Part shown: piece by piece, positions 17,064-26,156 of the stretch | Layout: every line of letters begins with the position of its first letter | Numbering within the stretch: position 1 is the stretch's first letter | NCBI RefSeq assembly: GCF_030285625.1 | Contig: NZ_CP127294.1 | Span: 2,738,001 to 2,802,000 of the forward strand | DNA: 64,000 nt | Origin: Amycolatopsis sp. 2-15 | Lineage (GTDB): Bacteria > Actinomycetota > Actinomycetes > Mycobacteriales > Pseudonocardiaceae | Direction: 5' to 3' | Notes under the pieces: model-generated | The model's input: only the letters and a program-made list of their open reading frames with translations | Database searches by the model: none | Told to the model about the DNA's origin: nothing | Program-made: the position numbers and the translations under genes

Positions 17064-17657
17064 ATGCGGGTACCGGGCAATGAGCACCTGAGCAAGGCGG
17101 AGTGGCGTGCACGAGTTCTTCAGGCGCGCGCCTCAGTAAGCCCTGCGGAGCACGCGGCGGAGGCCGAGGCGCTGGCTTCGGCGGCCGTGTCGGTGGCGGC
17201 GGAGACCGTGTGCGCGTACGTGCCGTTCGACACCGAGCCCGGGTCCGTTTCGCTGCTCAACGCCCTGGTCAAGGCCGGTTCGCGCGTGTTGCTGCCGGTG
17301 ATCCCGGACGTCGTCGGGCCGTTGGATTGGGCCGTCTACACCGACGAGTCGACGCTCGTGCCCGGCCGGCTGCGCGGCATCCTCGAGCCCTCGGGGCCGA
17401 GGTTGGGGGTCGACGCCGTGTCGGAGGCCGACGTGGTGCTCGTGCCCGCGCTCGCCGTGGACCGCCGCGGGGTGCGGCTCGGACGTGGCGCTGGTCACTA
17501 TGACCGTTCGCTCACTTCGGGCCGTGCGGACCGGTTCGCGGTGGTCCGGGCCGAGGAGCTGGTGGATTCGCTCCCAGGTGAGGCCCACGACGTCCCGATG
17601 AGCGGGGCATTGACCCCCGCCGGTCTGGTCCGGTTGCCGTCTCCCGCAGTGATGTGA
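17064..17657 (+). CDS. 5-formyltetrahydrofolate cyclo-ligase
   Basis: 197 residues. N-terminal SKAEWRARVLQARASV, central ...VCAYVPFDTEP, LLPVIPD, then the hallmark ADVVLVPALAVDRRGVRLGRGAGHYDRSL. Converts 5-formyl-THF to 5,10-methenyl-THF with ATP hydrolysis in one-carbon metabolism. Divergent from galU with a very short shared promoter region, an arrangement common in actinobacteria. Confidence 0.93.
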   Translation: MRVPGNEHLSKAEWRARVLQARASVSPAEHAAEAEALASAAVSVAAETVCAYVPFDTEPGSVSLLNALVKAGSRVLLPVIPDVVGPLDWAVYTDESTLVPGRLRGILEPSGPRLGVDAVSEADVVLVPALAVDRRGVRLGRGAGHYDRSLTSGRADRFAVVRAEELVDSLPGEAHDVPMSGALTPAGLVRLPSPAVM

Positions 17658-17747
17658 GCCAGGGGGAATTGCGCACGGGGAATGCTGTCCAGCACAATTG
17701 GGTTGGCACTCTTGTCTCACGAGTGCCAGTTGCATGAAGGAGCTCCA

Positions 17748-18056
17748 GTGCCCACGTACCAGTACGCCTGCAAGGAATGTGACCACCGCTTCGAGGCGGT
17801 GCAGTCCTTTTCCGACGCCAGCCTGACCGTCTGCCCCCAGTGCTCCGGTCCGCTGCGCAAGGTCTTCAGCTCGGTCGGCGTGGTCTTCAAGGGCAGCGGG
17901 TTCTACCGCACCGACTCACGCGACGCGTCGAAGTCCTCGACCACAGCCGCCACGCCGGCGAAGTCCGAGACCAAGACGGAGACGAAGAGCGAGTCGAAGT
18001 CGGACTCTTCATCGTCCTCCTCCACCACGACGAAAACGGCTTCGACCGCTTCCTGA
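17748..18056 (+). CDS. FmdB-family zinc-ribbon protein
   Basis: 102 residues from a GTG with GAAGGAG upstream. N-terminal PTYQYACKECDHRFEAVQSF and VCPQCSGPLRKVFSSVGVVFKGSGFYRTD form the C4 zinc ribbon of the FmdB putative regulatory family. The C-terminal 40 residues are a low-complexity Ser/Thr/Lys/Glu tail. Function unproven in the family. Confidence 0.88.
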   Translation: MPTYQYACKECDHRFEAVQSFSDASLTVCPQCSGPLRKVFSSVGVVFKGSGFYRTDSRDASKSSTTAATPAKSETKTETKSESKSDSSSSSSTTTKTASTAS

Positions 18057-18063
18057 CCCCCAG

Positions 18064-18090
18064 TTGTCCACAAGGGGGTAGTTGTCCACA
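18064..18090 (+). promoter_or_regulatory. Two DnaA-box sequences
   Basis: TTGTCCACA occurs twice, at 18064-18072 and 18082-18090, with the same orientation and 18-bp periodicity. This is the preferred actinobacterial DnaA box. They lie in the gap before the SAF-domain gene and could titrate DnaA or regulate that gene. Confidence 0.5.
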
Positions 18091-18184
18091 GGTCGCGGAA
18101 GTTCCTCTTCCCGCTGGTCACCACCGTCCCTAACGTCGGTTTCGTGCGGCATCGCGCCGCACGGGAACCGACGAGGGGACGACC

Positions 18185-18832
18185 GTGGACACCCTGCTCA
18201 GCCGCCTGACCGATCTGCACGTGCTGCGCGGCAGGCGCGCCCGGCTGCTTCGCCGGTTCCTGGCCGCGGCTCTGCTGCTGGCCGGCTTGCTCGTCCTTCT
18301 GCACCCCGCCTCGGCGCGTGGTGCACCTTCCACAGCCACCGTGGTGGCCGCGCGGGATCTGCCCGCGGGCTCCGTGCTGCGTGCCGCCGATCTCCGCCTG
18401 GCCGACCTTCCCGACGACGTCCGGCCGGCCGGCGCGCTCGGCGACGTCGGCGCGGCCGTGGGCCGGCTGCTGTCCGGTGCCGCCCGAGCGGGTGAGCCAC
18501 TGACTGACGTCCGCCTGCTGGGAACGACTCTCCCTGCCACGGGAGAATCCGGCACGGTCACGGTCGCCGTCCGGCTCGCCGACGCGGGCGTCGCGGAGCT
18601 GCTGCGGCCGGGTCAGCACGTCGGCGTCGTGGCGGCTCCGGATGCCACGCACACCGCCGCTGAGCTGGTGAAGGACGCCACGGTGGTCACCGTCCACCGA
18701 CCCGACGGCGGGGGTCAGGGGGTGATCGCGCCCGACAAAGGCCCGTTGGTGCTCCTCGCGCTGCCCGTGAACGTTGCCACCGAGGTCGCTGCGACGTCGC
18801 TGGAACGACCGGTTACGGTTACTCTCCGCTAA
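18185..18832 (+). CDS. SAF-domain membrane-anchored protein (CpaB/RcpC-like)
   Basis: 215 residues from GTG (GACGACC just upstream). A basic N-terminus and one TM helix (FLAAALLLAGLLVLLHPAS, about 28-46) are followed by a SAF domain (ATVVAARDLPAGSVLRAADLRLADLP) and a second domain resembling the RcpC/CpaB C-terminal region. In Flp/Tad pili CpaB is a periplasmic assembly factor. No other pilus genes are nearby, so the role is uncertain; the family is common as a stand-alone gene upstream of mscL in actinomycetes. Confidence 0.8.
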   Translation: MDTLLSRLTDLHVLRGRRARLLRRFLAAALLLAGLLVLLHPASARGAPSTATVVAARDLPAGSVLRAADLRLADLPDDVRPAGALGDVGAAVGRLLSGAARAGEPLTDVRLLGTTLPATGESGTVTVAVRLADAGVAELLRPGQHVGVVAAPDATHTAAELVKDATVVTVHRPDGGGQGVIAPDKGPLVLLALPVNVATEVAATSLERPVTVTLR

Positions 18833-18890
18833 CCCGTCCCCGTTCCGATGGGCGACGGCACCCCCGTCTGAACCTCTCGAGGAGTGGCAC

Positions 18891-19298
18891 ATGCTGAAGG
18901 GCTTCAAAGACTTCCTGATGCGCGGCAACGTCGTGGAGCTCGCGGTCGCGGTCGTGATCGGCGCCGCGTTCACCGCGATCGTCACGGCGTTCACCACCGG
19001 CCTGATCAAGCCGCTGATCAACGCGATCGGCGGCAGCGACGCCGCGCAGGGCCTCGGCTTCTACATTTTCGCCGAGAACAAGGGGACGTTCCTGGACTTC
19101 GGCTCCGTGATCAACGCGGCGATCAACTTCGTGATCGTGGCCGCGATCGTGTACTTCCTGTTCGTGCTGCCGGTGAAGCACCTGCAGGAGCGCCGCAAGC
19201 GCGGTCAGGAGCCGGGTCCGTCGGAGCCCACCGACGTCGAGCTGCTCAAGGAGATCCGTGACCTGCTGCGTGAGCAGGTCACCAAGTCGGACGTCTGA
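18891..19298 (+). CDS. mscL: Large-conductance mechanosensitive channel MscL
   Basis: 135 residues. Classic N-terminus MLKGFKDFLMRGNVVELAVAV and first helix, an extracellular loop of about 40 residues, a second helix (INAAINFVIVAAIVYFLFVLPV) and the cytoplasmic helical bundle ending LKEIRDLLREQ. Forms a pentameric pore opened by membrane tension during osmotic downshock. Start fixed by homology and a CGAGGAGTG upstream. Confidence 0.96.
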   Translation: MLKGFKDFLMRGNVVELAVAVVIGAAFTAIVTAFTTGLIKPLINAIGGSDAAQGLGFYIFAENKGTFLDFGSVINAAINFVIVAAIVYFLFVLPVKHLQERRKRGQEPGPSEPTDVELLKEIRDLLREQVTKSDV

Positions 19299-19301
19299 GG
19301 G

Positions 19302-19469
19302 TCAGCGGTCGTGGTGCGGTGGCCGGTTCTCCAGGTACCAGGAGTCCGGAGTGTCCCCGCTCAGACCTCGCTCGTCCGAGGTGGTCTCGGGCAGCACGTC
19401 ACCGAAGATCTCGTCGACCCGGCGGCGCTCGGCCGCGGTGTCGGAGGGGCGGGGTTCTTCACGTGGCAT
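19302..19469 (-). CDS. Small conserved acidic protein
   Basis: 55 residues from MPREEPRPSDTAAERRRVDEIFGD; the sequence ends PDSWYLENRPPHHDR. Short charged proteins with the DEIFGDVLPETTSDERG core recur in Pseudonocardiaceae between mscL and mog genes (recalled, not searched). No TM segment or catalytic motif; function unknown. An in-frame ATG 10 codons upstream is less likely. Confidence 0.65.
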   Translation of the reverse strand: MPREEPRPSDTAAERRRVDEIFGDVLPETTSDERGLSGDTPDSWYLENRPPHHDR

Positions 19470-19560
19470 GACCCCATCGTCCCACCCGCTGTTTGACAAC
19501 TGCAGAGAGACGCGAATCGCCTGGCCCTCGTGGTGGCGGGCCAGGCGCGGCGGCCGGGGT

Positions 19561-20061
19561 TCAGACCTCGTCGAGGCCGGAGAGTTCGTCGATCACGTGC
19601 GGCACGAGCGACGACAGGGTGGCCATGCCGTCGCGCACCGCGGCGCGCGAGCCGGCGAGGTTGACCACCAGCGTGCTGCCCGAGACGCCGGCCAGGCCCC
19701 GGGAGATGCCGGCGTCGACCGCGCCCGCGGCGAGGCCCGACGCGCGCAGCGCCTCGCCGATGCCCGGGATCGGCCGGTCGAGCACGCCGGCCGTGGCGTC
19801 GGGCGTGCGGTCACGCGGCGACACACCGGTGCCGCCGACGGTGATCACGAGGTCGGCACCGCCGATCACCGCGGTGTTGAGCGCGTTGCGGATGCCGGCG
19901 GTCTCGGCCTCGACCACCACGACTCCGTCGACGATGAAACCGGCCTCTTCGAGCAGCTCGTTGACGAGCGGTCCGGTGGTGTCCTCGTGCTCCCCGTGGG
20001 CGACCCGGTCGTCCACGATCACCACGAGTGCCCGGCCCAGCCGCTGTGCGCTCCGTTCCAT
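19561..20061 (-). CDS. Molybdopterin adenylyltransferase-like protein (MogA/MoaB family)
   Basis: 166 residues. The MoCF-biosynthesis fold has ALVVIVDDRVAHGEHEDTTGPLV, then ADLVITVGGTGVSPRDRTPDAT with the GGTG-x-x-x-RD substrate-binding loop, and a C-terminal GSTLVVNLAGSRAAVRDGM. Adenylates molybdopterin before metal insertion by MoeA. With moeA and the molybdo-oxidoreductase in this window it completes part of a Moco-use theme, although the genes are not one operon. Confidence 0.88.
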   Translation of the reverse strand: MERSAQRLGRALVVIVDDRVAHGEHEDTTGPLVNELLEEAGFIVDGVVVVEAETAGIRNALNTAVIGGADLVITVGGTGVSPRDRTPDATAGVLDRPIPGIGEALRASGLAAGAVDAGISRGLAGVSGSTLVVNLAGSRAAVRDGMATLSSLVPHVIDELSGLDEV

Positions 20062-20183
20062 GCCGACACCGTATCCGGTGACGGCACCCGCCCGCCGCCG
20101 TGGGCGGGTGATTCCTGACGATTCGGTGACGTGGTCCGGTTGGGGCGGGCGTGGTCCGGTCCGCGCGCCCTAGCGTCGGCAGG

Positions 20184-21245
20184 GTGCGAGTACTGATCAC
20201 CGGCGGAGCCGGGTTCATCGGGTCCCACGTCGCGGACCGATTGGCCGACGCGGGCGACGAGGTCGTGGTGCTGGACACCCTCCTGCCCACCGCCCACGGC
20301 ACGGCCACGCCGCCGGCCTACACGGGCCGCCACCGGTTCGTGCGCGGCGACGTCACGGACCCGGACGAGGTCGCCGAGCTGCTCCAGGGCATCGACGCGG
20401 TGTGTCACCAGGCCGCCGTCGTCGGACACGGGGTCGATCCGTCGGATGCGCCGTCGTACGCCCTGAACAACGACTACGGCACGGCGGTGCTGCTGGCCGG
20501 GATGCACGCCGCCGGCGTCCGCAAGCTCGTGCTGGCGTCATCGATGGTGGTCTACGGCGAGGGCCGCTACTCGTGCCCGCGCCACGGGATCGTGCCGCCC
20601 TCACCGCGGCGGCAGTCCGATGTGGACGCCGGCCGGTTCGAGCCCACGTGCGGCGACTGCGGCGGGGAGCTGCACTGGCAACTTGTGCCCGAAGGTGCAC
20701 CACTTCTGCCCAGAAGTACTTACGCAGCAACGAAACTGGCGCAGGAGCACCTCGCCGGCGCGTGGGCGCGGCAGACCGGCGGCACGGTGTGGGCGTTGCG
20801 CTACCACAACGTGTACGGCCCGCGGATGCCGCAGAACACGCCGTATGCCGGGGTGGCGTCGTTGTTCCGTTCGTCGCTCGAGCGCGGTGAGGCGCCGACC
20901 GTACTGGAGGACGGGCGACAGCAACGGGATTTCGTCCACGTCCACGATGTCGCCCGCATCAACGCCTTGGCGCTGCACGCCGACGGGCCGAGCGGGGACA
21001 TCACGCCACTCAACGTCTGCTCGGGTGATCCGCACACGGTGGGCGACCTCGCGCGGGAGCTGGCGCGTGCGTACGGCGGGCCGGAGCCGCGGATCGTCGG
21101 CGGCGCGCGCCCCGCGGACGTCCGGCACGTGGTCGCCGATCCCGCACTGGCCAGGAAATTTCTGGGGTTCACGGCGGAAACCACGTTCGAGGACGGCATC
21201 ACCTCGTTCGCCACGGCGGAGTTGCGCGCGCCCGTCAGCGTCTGA
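20184..21245 (+). CDS. NAD-dependent NDP-sugar epimerase/dehydratase with CxxH...CxxC insertion
   Basis: 353 residues from GTG. Extended SDR: GGAGFIGSH at 7-15, catalytic Ser/Thr region SSMVVYGEGRY near 119-129 and the YAATK motif at 180-184. Between them sits an insertion with CPRH (131-134) and CGDC (156-159) that could bind zinc. Proteins of this build are annotated as dTDP-L-rhamnose 4-epimerase-like in actinobacteria. They interconvert or modify dTDP-sugars for wall glycans or glycosylated metabolites. Exact substrate not determined. Confidence 0.8.
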   Translation: MRVLITGGAGFIGSHVADRLADAGDEVVVLDTLLPTAHGTATPPAYTGRHRFVRGDVTDPDEVAELLQGIDAVCHQAAVVGHGVDPSDAPSYALNNDYGTAVLLAGMHAAGVRKLVLASSMVVYGEGRYSCPRHGIVPPSPRRQSDVDAGRFEPTCGDCGGELHWQLVPEGAPLLPRSTYAATKLAQEHLAGAWARQTGGTVWALRYHNVYGPRMPQNTPYAGVASLFRSSLERGEAPTVLEDGRQQRDFVHVHDVARINALALHADGPSGDITPLNVCSGDPHTVGDLARELARAYGGPEPRIVGGARPADVRHVVADPALARKFLGFTAETTFEDGITSFATAELRAPVSV

Positions 21246-21311
21246 GACCTCACTTGAGACGAAGGTCACTTCCCGGAATTATTTCCTGCCACCGTGATCT
21301 TGGTCGTGTGC

Positions 21312-22148
21312 ATGCGGTCCATCGAGGTGGGGAACATCGAGATCCATGCGCTGGCCGACGGTCGGATCCGGCTGCCGGCGCCGTTCTTCCCGGGACTCGA
21401 CGCGGGAAGATTTCCCGGCGCGTTCGCGGAAGACGGCACCGTCCACGTGCCCACGGGTGCGTTCCTCGTGCGCGGCAACGCCCGGACGATCCTCGTCGAC
21501 GCGGGGCTCGGCCCGCGCGAGATCGAGTTCCCGGAGGGCCTGCGGCCCGACGACGGCGACATGGGCGCGGGCGGCGGCCTGCCCGTCGCGCTCGCCGAGG
21601 CCGGGTGCTCCCCGGCCGACATCGACACGGTTCTGTTGACGCACCTGCATTCCGACCACGTCGGCTGGCTGGCGCCGCAGGGGAAGCCGTATTTCCCGAA
21701 CGCCACGGTGCACTACGGCACGCAGGACTGGGCCGAGCTCGTGGAGCCGGTCGGACGTCACGACTGGACGCGGATCGGGCTGGAAACCGTGCGCGGCCAC
21801 GGACACCTGCGTGCGCTGAACGGGGCCGTGGAGATCGCGCCGGGTGTCACCGCGCGGCACGCGCCCGGGCACACGCCGGGCCACTACGTCGTGGACATCA
21901 CCGCGGACGACCGTCGCGTCGTGTTGCTCGGCGACGTGCTGCACACGCCGGCGCAGCTGGTCGACTCGAACATCCGGTTCATCAGCGACAGCGATCCGTC
22001 GCTCGCGCTGCTGACGCGCCAGCAGTGGCTGCGGCAGGTCGCGGGAACCGACACGATCGTCGCGCCCGCGCACTTCCCGGGGATGCAGTTCTTCCGCGTG
22101 ACCGCGGACCGGGTGGCGGAGCCGGTGGAGGCCGTCACCGTCGGCTGA
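21312..22148 (+). CDS. Metallo-beta-lactamase-fold hydrolase
   Basis: 278 residues if started at ATG 21312 (MRSIEVGNIEIHALADG); a GTG at 21294 is possible and neither has a good RBS. The MBL motifs are present: THLHSDHVGW (H-x-H-x-D-H), HAPGHTPGHYV, GDVLHT and a final APAHFPG. Two-metal hydrolase of the quorum-lactonase/glyoxalase-II-like superfamily; substrate unknown. Confidence 0.85.
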   Translation: MRSIEVGNIEIHALADGRIRLPAPFFPGLDAGRFPGAFAEDGTVHVPTGAFLVRGNARTILVDAGLGPREIEFPEGLRPDDGDMGAGGGLPVALAEAGCSPADIDTVLLTHLHSDHVGWLAPQGKPYFPNATVHYGTQDWAELVEPVGRHDWTRIGLETVRGHGHLRALNGAVEIAPGVTARHAPGHTPGHYVVDITADDRRVVLLGDVLHTPAQLVDSNIRFISDSDPSLALLTRQQWLRQVAGTDTIVAPAHFPGMQFFRVTADRVAEPVEAVTVG

Positions 22149-22175
22149 CCGCGTCCGTCCACTGTGGCCGGTCGG

Positions 22176-23237
22176 TCAGATGGTGGCGGCAACCTTGGCC
22201 AGCGGCAACCGGACCTCGAACCGGCAGCCGGGGCCGTGGTTGTGCACGCCGATGTGACCGCGGTGGGCTTCCACGAGGCCTTTGGCGATCGCCAGGCCGA
22301 GGCCACCGCCGGAGGTCGTGCCGCTGCGGTCGGGGGTGCGGGCCTGGGTGCCGCGGAAGGCGACCTCGAAGACGCGGCCGATCTCGTCGTCCGGGATGCC
22401 GCCGCAGGAGTCGTCGACGGCGAGGATGGCCTGGTCGCCGTCGATGCCGAGCTGTACGGCGACCGTGCCGTCGGGCGGGGTGTGGCGGATGGCGTTGGAG
22501 ACGAGGTTGCGCACGATCCGGGCGAGCTCCGGGTCGCTGCCGGACACGACCGGCCACGCCTCGGCGTTCTCCAGTACGCGCACGCGTTTGCGCTCGGCCA
22601 CGGGTGACTGCGCGGCGACCGCATCGCTCACGACGTCGCGAAGCGGCACGGCGGACATGGTGAGTTCCAGCGCTCCGGCGGTGATGCGGGAGAGTTCGAA
22701 CAGGTCGCCCACCATGCCCGAGAGCCGCGTGGTCTCACCGCTGATGCGCTGCGCGTAGTCGGCGACCTCCGCGCGCTCGGAAACCACGCCGTCGGCCAGC
22801 GCCTCGGCCATGGCCTGGATGCCGGCGAGCGGGCTGCGCAGGTCGTGGCTGATCCAGGCGACGAGCTCGCGGCGGGACGCCTCGGCGGCGCGTTCGCGTT
22901 CACGCGCTTCGCGTTCCCACACGCTGCGGCGCGCGATGACACGGCCGAGCACGATCGCGGCCGGCACCGTCACCAAGGCGACGAGCAGGCAGACCAGCAG
23001 CTCCGTCATCAGGGCTTCGGTGAACATGAAGCCGCTGATGCCGATGACGCCGACGAGCAGGGCGATCACAGGGATGAGCACCAGGACTGTCATCGTGGTG
23101 GCCAGCGAGCGGTGGCGCAGCTTGTAGAGCACCAGCCCGCCCACCGCGGCCACCGGAAGCGCGAACAGCAGCGCGAACGGCAGGATGTGCAGGACGTGGC
23201 TGAGCATGTCCAGGGCGGATTCACCGGTGTTGATCAT
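22176..23237 (-). CDS. Sensor histidine kinase
   Basis: 353 residues from the ATG overlapping the response-regulator stop (ATGA). Three hydrophobic helices (about 15-40, 48-72, 75-100) are followed by a linker, the HisKA H-box [15 protein letters not shown] (phospho-His), and HATPase motifs: N-box [14 protein letters not shown]1 [11 protein letters not shown] and G2 [15 protein letters not shown]. No large extracellular sensor domain, so it probably senses within the membrane. It partners the OmpR-type regulator just upstream and shares a transcript with the GT-C-like membrane protein. Confidence 0.92.
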   Translation of the reverse strand: MINTGESALDMLSHVLHILPFALLFALPVAAVGGLVLYKLRHRSLATTMTVLVLIPVIALLVGVIGISGFMFTEALMTELLVCLLVALVTVPAAIVLGRVIARRSVWEREARERERAAEASRRELVAWISHDLRSPLAGIQAMAEALADGVVSERAEVADYAQRISGETTRLSGMVGDLFELSRITAGALELTMSAVPLRDVVSDAVAAQSPVAERKRVRVLENAEAWPVVSGSDPELARIVRNLVSNAIRHTPPDGTVAVQLGIDGDQAILAVDDSCGGIPDDEIGRVFEVAFRGTQARTPDRSGTTSGGGLGLAIAKGLVEAHRGHIGVHNHGPGCRFEVRLPLAKVAATI

Positions 23238-23935
23238 GACTGCTCCCGGTCGTAGCGGTAGCCGACGCCCCAGACGGTGGCGACCCGCGTCGGCTTGGCC
23301 GGGTCGCGTTCGATCTTTTCGCGCAGCCGTCGCACGTGGACGGTCACCGTGGACTGGTCGCCGAAGTCCCAGCCCCACACCTTCTCGAGCAGGTCGGCGC
23401 GGGAGAAGGCCACGCCCGGGTGGCCCAGGAAGAACGCGAGCAGGTCGAACTCGCGTGTGGTCAGCGGCAGTTCGGCGCCGCCGAGAGTGGCCTGGCGGGC
23501 GGTCATCTGCAGGCGCAGGTCGCCGTCGACGAGCTCGGGTGCCGGCGGCGTAGCGCGCGGCATGCGGGCTCGGCGCAGCACCGAGGCCACGCGCAGCGCC
23601 AGCTCCTTGGGGCTGAAGGGTTTGGTGACGTAGTCGTCGGCGCCCAGCTGGAGGCCGGCGATGCGGTTTTCCTCCTCGCCGAGGGCGGTGAGCATCACGA
23701 TGGGCACGTGACTCACCTGGCGCAGGCGGCGGCACACCTCGAGGCCGTTGATGCCGGGCATCATCACGTCGAGCACCACGAGGTCGGGGTCGCGTTCGGC
23801 GAACAGCGCGAGGCCCGCGGCGCCGTCACCCGCGACGTCGACCGTGAAGCCGGCGACCTCGAGGTAGCGGCGGACGACGTCGCGCACCGTCTCGTCGTCG
23901 TCGACCACGAGCACGCGCCCGGCCTGGTCCTCCAT
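23234..23935 (-). CDS. OmpR-family response regulator
   Basis: 233 residues. Receiver domain with [12 protein letters not shown], phospho-acceptor Asp in [16 protein letters not shown], conserved Lys in [14 protein letters not shown], then a winged-helix DNA-binding domain with [17 protein letters not shown] and WGVGYRYD. Lies 8 bp after the large membrane protein gene and is coupled to the kinase downstream. Confidence 0.95.
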   Translation of the reverse strand: MEDQAGRVLVVDDDETVRDVVRRYLEVAGFTVDVAGDGAAGLALFAERDPDLVVLDVMMPGINGLEVCRRLRQVSHVPIVMLTALGEEENRIAGLQLGADDYVTKPFSPKELALRVASVLRRARMPRATPPAPELVDGDLRLQMTARQATLGGAELPLTTREFDLLAFFLGHPGVAFSRADLLEKVWGWDFGDQSTVTVHVRRLREKIERDPAKPTRVATVWGVGYRYDREQS

Positions 23936-23943
23936 GCCTCACC

Positions 23944-25353
23944 TCACCAGCTCGTCAGAAGAAGATGGTTGACCGCCAGCGCGGTCACCGCCTGCCCGGC
24001 CAGCCACCAGCGGCGGCCGGGTGCGGGCAGCAGGGCCGTCATCGGCAGCAGCCACGCGCCGAACGGTAGCCAGATGCGTTCCACCTCCGCCTTCGACAGG
24101 CCGGACACGTCGGCGAACACGATCGTGACCACGGCGGCGATGCCGAGCAGCAGCACCGGGTCGCGCAGCAGGCCGCGGCGCGACTCGGGCAGGAACGCCC
24201 CGGTGACCCCGCGGCGAGCGGCGGCGACCACCGCCGGGCCGGCAGCGACGGCGACGGCGGCCAGGTCGGCCCACACCCAGTACGAGTATGGCCGAAGCAT
24301 GGCGATGCCCTGGTAGTAGCGCTCGACGACGAGGTGGTAACCATCGAGCCACCAGAAGCCGGCCAGCGCGAAGGCGGCCACCACGGCCAGCGCACCGACC
24401 ACGGCGAGGGCGGCGGCGCGCCACTGGCGGCCCAGCACGGCGACAGCGAGCGCAACGAGGCCGAGCAGCACGAGGCCGTAGGAAAGGAAGGCGCCGAAGC
24501 CGAGGAGCACGCCCGACGCCAGCGCGGTGGGCACGGCGTAGCGGCGCCCGTGCATGAAGCCGGCGGCGGCCAGGGCGAGCAGGGCGATGCCGGTGGCCGT
24601 GACACCGGCGAAGAGGCCGTCGGCGGAGACACCCAGCCACACCGCACCCGGGGAGAGCACGGCGAACGGGAGCACGGCACGGGCCGCGCTCTGGCGGCCG
24701 AGCAGGGCGACCGTAGCCGGCACGGCGACGGCCACGAGGGCGGCGACCAGGATCACGGCGGCGGCGGCCCAGGCGCCGCCGCGCAGGCCCAGGTGGTCGA
24801 GCCAGACGAACACCAGGGTCGCGCCCGGTGGGTGGCCGGAGACGTGCGTGGTCCACGATTTCGGCTGGAAATCGAGGATGCGGGAGCTGAACTCGCGCAG
24901 GAAACGCGGGATGTCCGTGATGCCGGGCACCTCGTGGAGGTACTCCTGCGGGGTGGTCAGGCGGCCGGTGAAGCCGCGCGACCAGCCGTCGATCATGGCT
25001 AGGGAGAAGATCCAGGCGAGTGACGTCGCGTACCCGGCGGCGAGGGCGCGTCGCCAGGACAGCCGGGCCGCGACCGCGGGGCTCCACAGGACCACGGCGG
25101 CCGCGACCAGCACGGCGAACACCGAGCCCGGGCCCACGTGGGGCAGCCAGTGGGCGAAGATCGGCGCGGTGGGCGCATAGATCACCACGCCGGAGTCCGG
25201 CCGGTTGTAGTAGAGCCCGACTGCGGCCGCGGCGACGACCAGTGCGAGGGCGGCGCCGACCGCGATCACGTCGCCGCGCGTGCCGGCGCGGCGGGGCTCG
25301 GGTGGTGGCGCGGGCGGCTCGGCGAGCCGGGCAGCCGAAGTCGACTCGCTCAT
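23944..25353 (-). CDS. Polytopic membrane protein, GT-C glycosyltransferase-like
   Basis: 469 residues from MSESTSAARLAEPP, with 11-13 predicted TM helices and a Pro-rich cytoplasmic N-terminus. Extracytoplasmic loops contain YYNRPDSGVVIYAPTAPIFAHWLPH, DFQPKSWTTHVSGHPPGATL and KAEVERIWLPFG, a layout like the actinobacterial GT-C/mannosyltransferase family that uses polyprenyl-phosphate sugars. First gene of an operon with the two-component system; divergent from the GT2 operon. The regulator may control envelope glycosylation encoded on both sides. Confidence 0.75.
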   Translation of the reverse strand: MSESTSAARLAEPPAPPPEPRRAGTRGDVIAVGAALALVVAAAAVGLYYNRPDSGVVIYAPTAPIFAHWLPHVGPGSVFAVLVAAAVVLWSPAVAARLSWRRALAAGYATSLAWIFSLAMIDGWSRGFTGRLTTPQEYLHEVPGITDIPRFLREFSSRILDFQPKSWTTHVSGHPPGATLVFVWLDHLGLRGGAWAAAAVILVAALVAVAVPATVALLGRQSAARAVLPFAVLSPGAVWLGVSADGLFAGVTATGIALLALAAAGFMHGRRYAVPTALASGVLLGFGAFLSYGLVLLGLVALAVAVLGRQWRAAALAVVGALAVVAAFALAGFWWLDGYHLVVERYYQGIAMLRPYSYWVWADLAAVAVAAGPAVVAAARRGVTGAFLPESRRGLLRDPVLLLGIAAVVTIVFADVSGLSKAEVERIWLPFGAWLLPMTALLPAPGRRWWLAGQAVTALAVNHLLLTSW

Positions 25354-25413
25354 CGACCGCACGATAACCCCGGCCGAGGTCTCGCGCGGGCCTGAAAGAC
25401 GCAGCCGTGAGAA

Positions 25414-25450
25414 CTCGGTAAGAACTGGGTACGCGTCATGATTCGGTAAG
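25414..25450. promoter_or_regulatory. Direct repeats in the divergent promoter region
   Basis: CTCGGTAAG (25414-25422) and TTCGGTAAG (25442-25450) lie 28 bp apart in the 143-bp gap between the divergent operons. Direct repeats of this size are typical OmpR-family binding sites. The regulator encoded in the left operon is the obvious candidate; this is inference. Confidence 0.4.
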
Positions 25451-25496
25451 CACCACAAGGGTTCTCGACCGTCCTTTACGGACCTACCGTACGCCT

Positions 25497-26156
25497 GTGA
25501 GCGATCTTCAGGTAGACGTCGTGCTCCCGTGCCTCGACGAGGCGGGGGCGCTGCCCGGTGTGCTGGCCGCGCTGCCGGCCGGATTCCGCGCGATCGTGGT
25601 GGACAACGGTTCGTCCGACGGCTCGCCCGACGTGGCGGCCGCGCTCGGCGCGAAGGTGGTGGACGAGCCCCGCCGCGGGTACGGCGCGGCCGTGCACGCG
25701 GGGCTCGAGGCCGCGACGGCGGACATCGTGTGTTTCGCCGACGCCGACGGTTCCCTCGACCTCGGTGACCTGCCGCGCCTAGTGGCCGCGGTGGAGGGCG
25801 GCGCAGACCTCGCCGTGGGGCGCCGGGTGCCGACGCACGCGGGTGTGTGGCCGTGGCACGCGCGGGCGGGCAACGCCGTGCTTTCACTGATGCTGCGAAG
25901 CCGCGGGCTGCCGGTGCGGGACATCGCGCCGCTGCGCGCAGCACGGCGGGACGCGTTGCTGAGGCTGGGCGTCACCGATCGCGCGTTCGGTTATCCGCTG
26001 GAGCTGCTGATCCGTGCGCAGCGGGCGGGCTGGCGGGTGCGGGAGTTCGACGTGGCCTACGGGGAGCGCGCGAAGGGCACGAAGTCGAAGGTGTCCGGGT
26101 CGGTGCGGGGCACGCTGCGCGCGGTCCGCGACTTCGGGCGGGTGCTGGCCCGATGA
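25497..26156 (+). CDS. Family 2 glycosyltransferase (dolichyl/polyprenyl-P-sugar synthase type)
   Basis: 219 residues from GTG. GT-A fold: VDVVLPCLDEAGALPGVL at the start, IVVDNGSSDGSPDVAAALGA, then the metal-binding FADADGSLDLGDL and RRGYGAAVHAGL. Without TM helices, so cytosolic. Enzymes of this size typically move a sugar from an NDP donor to a lipid phosphate or small acceptor. First of five translationally coupled genes. Confidence 0.88.
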   Translation: MSDLQVDVVLPCLDEAGALPGVLAALPAGFRAIVVDNGSSDGSPDVAAALGAKVVDEPRRGYGAAVHAGLEAATADIVCFADADGSLDLGDLPRLVAAVEGGADLAVGRRVPTHAGVWPWHARAGNAVLSLMLRSRGLPVRDIAPLRAARRDALLRLGVTDRAFGYPLELLIRAQRAGWRVREFDVAYGERAKGTKSKVSGSVRGTLRAVRDFGRVLAR

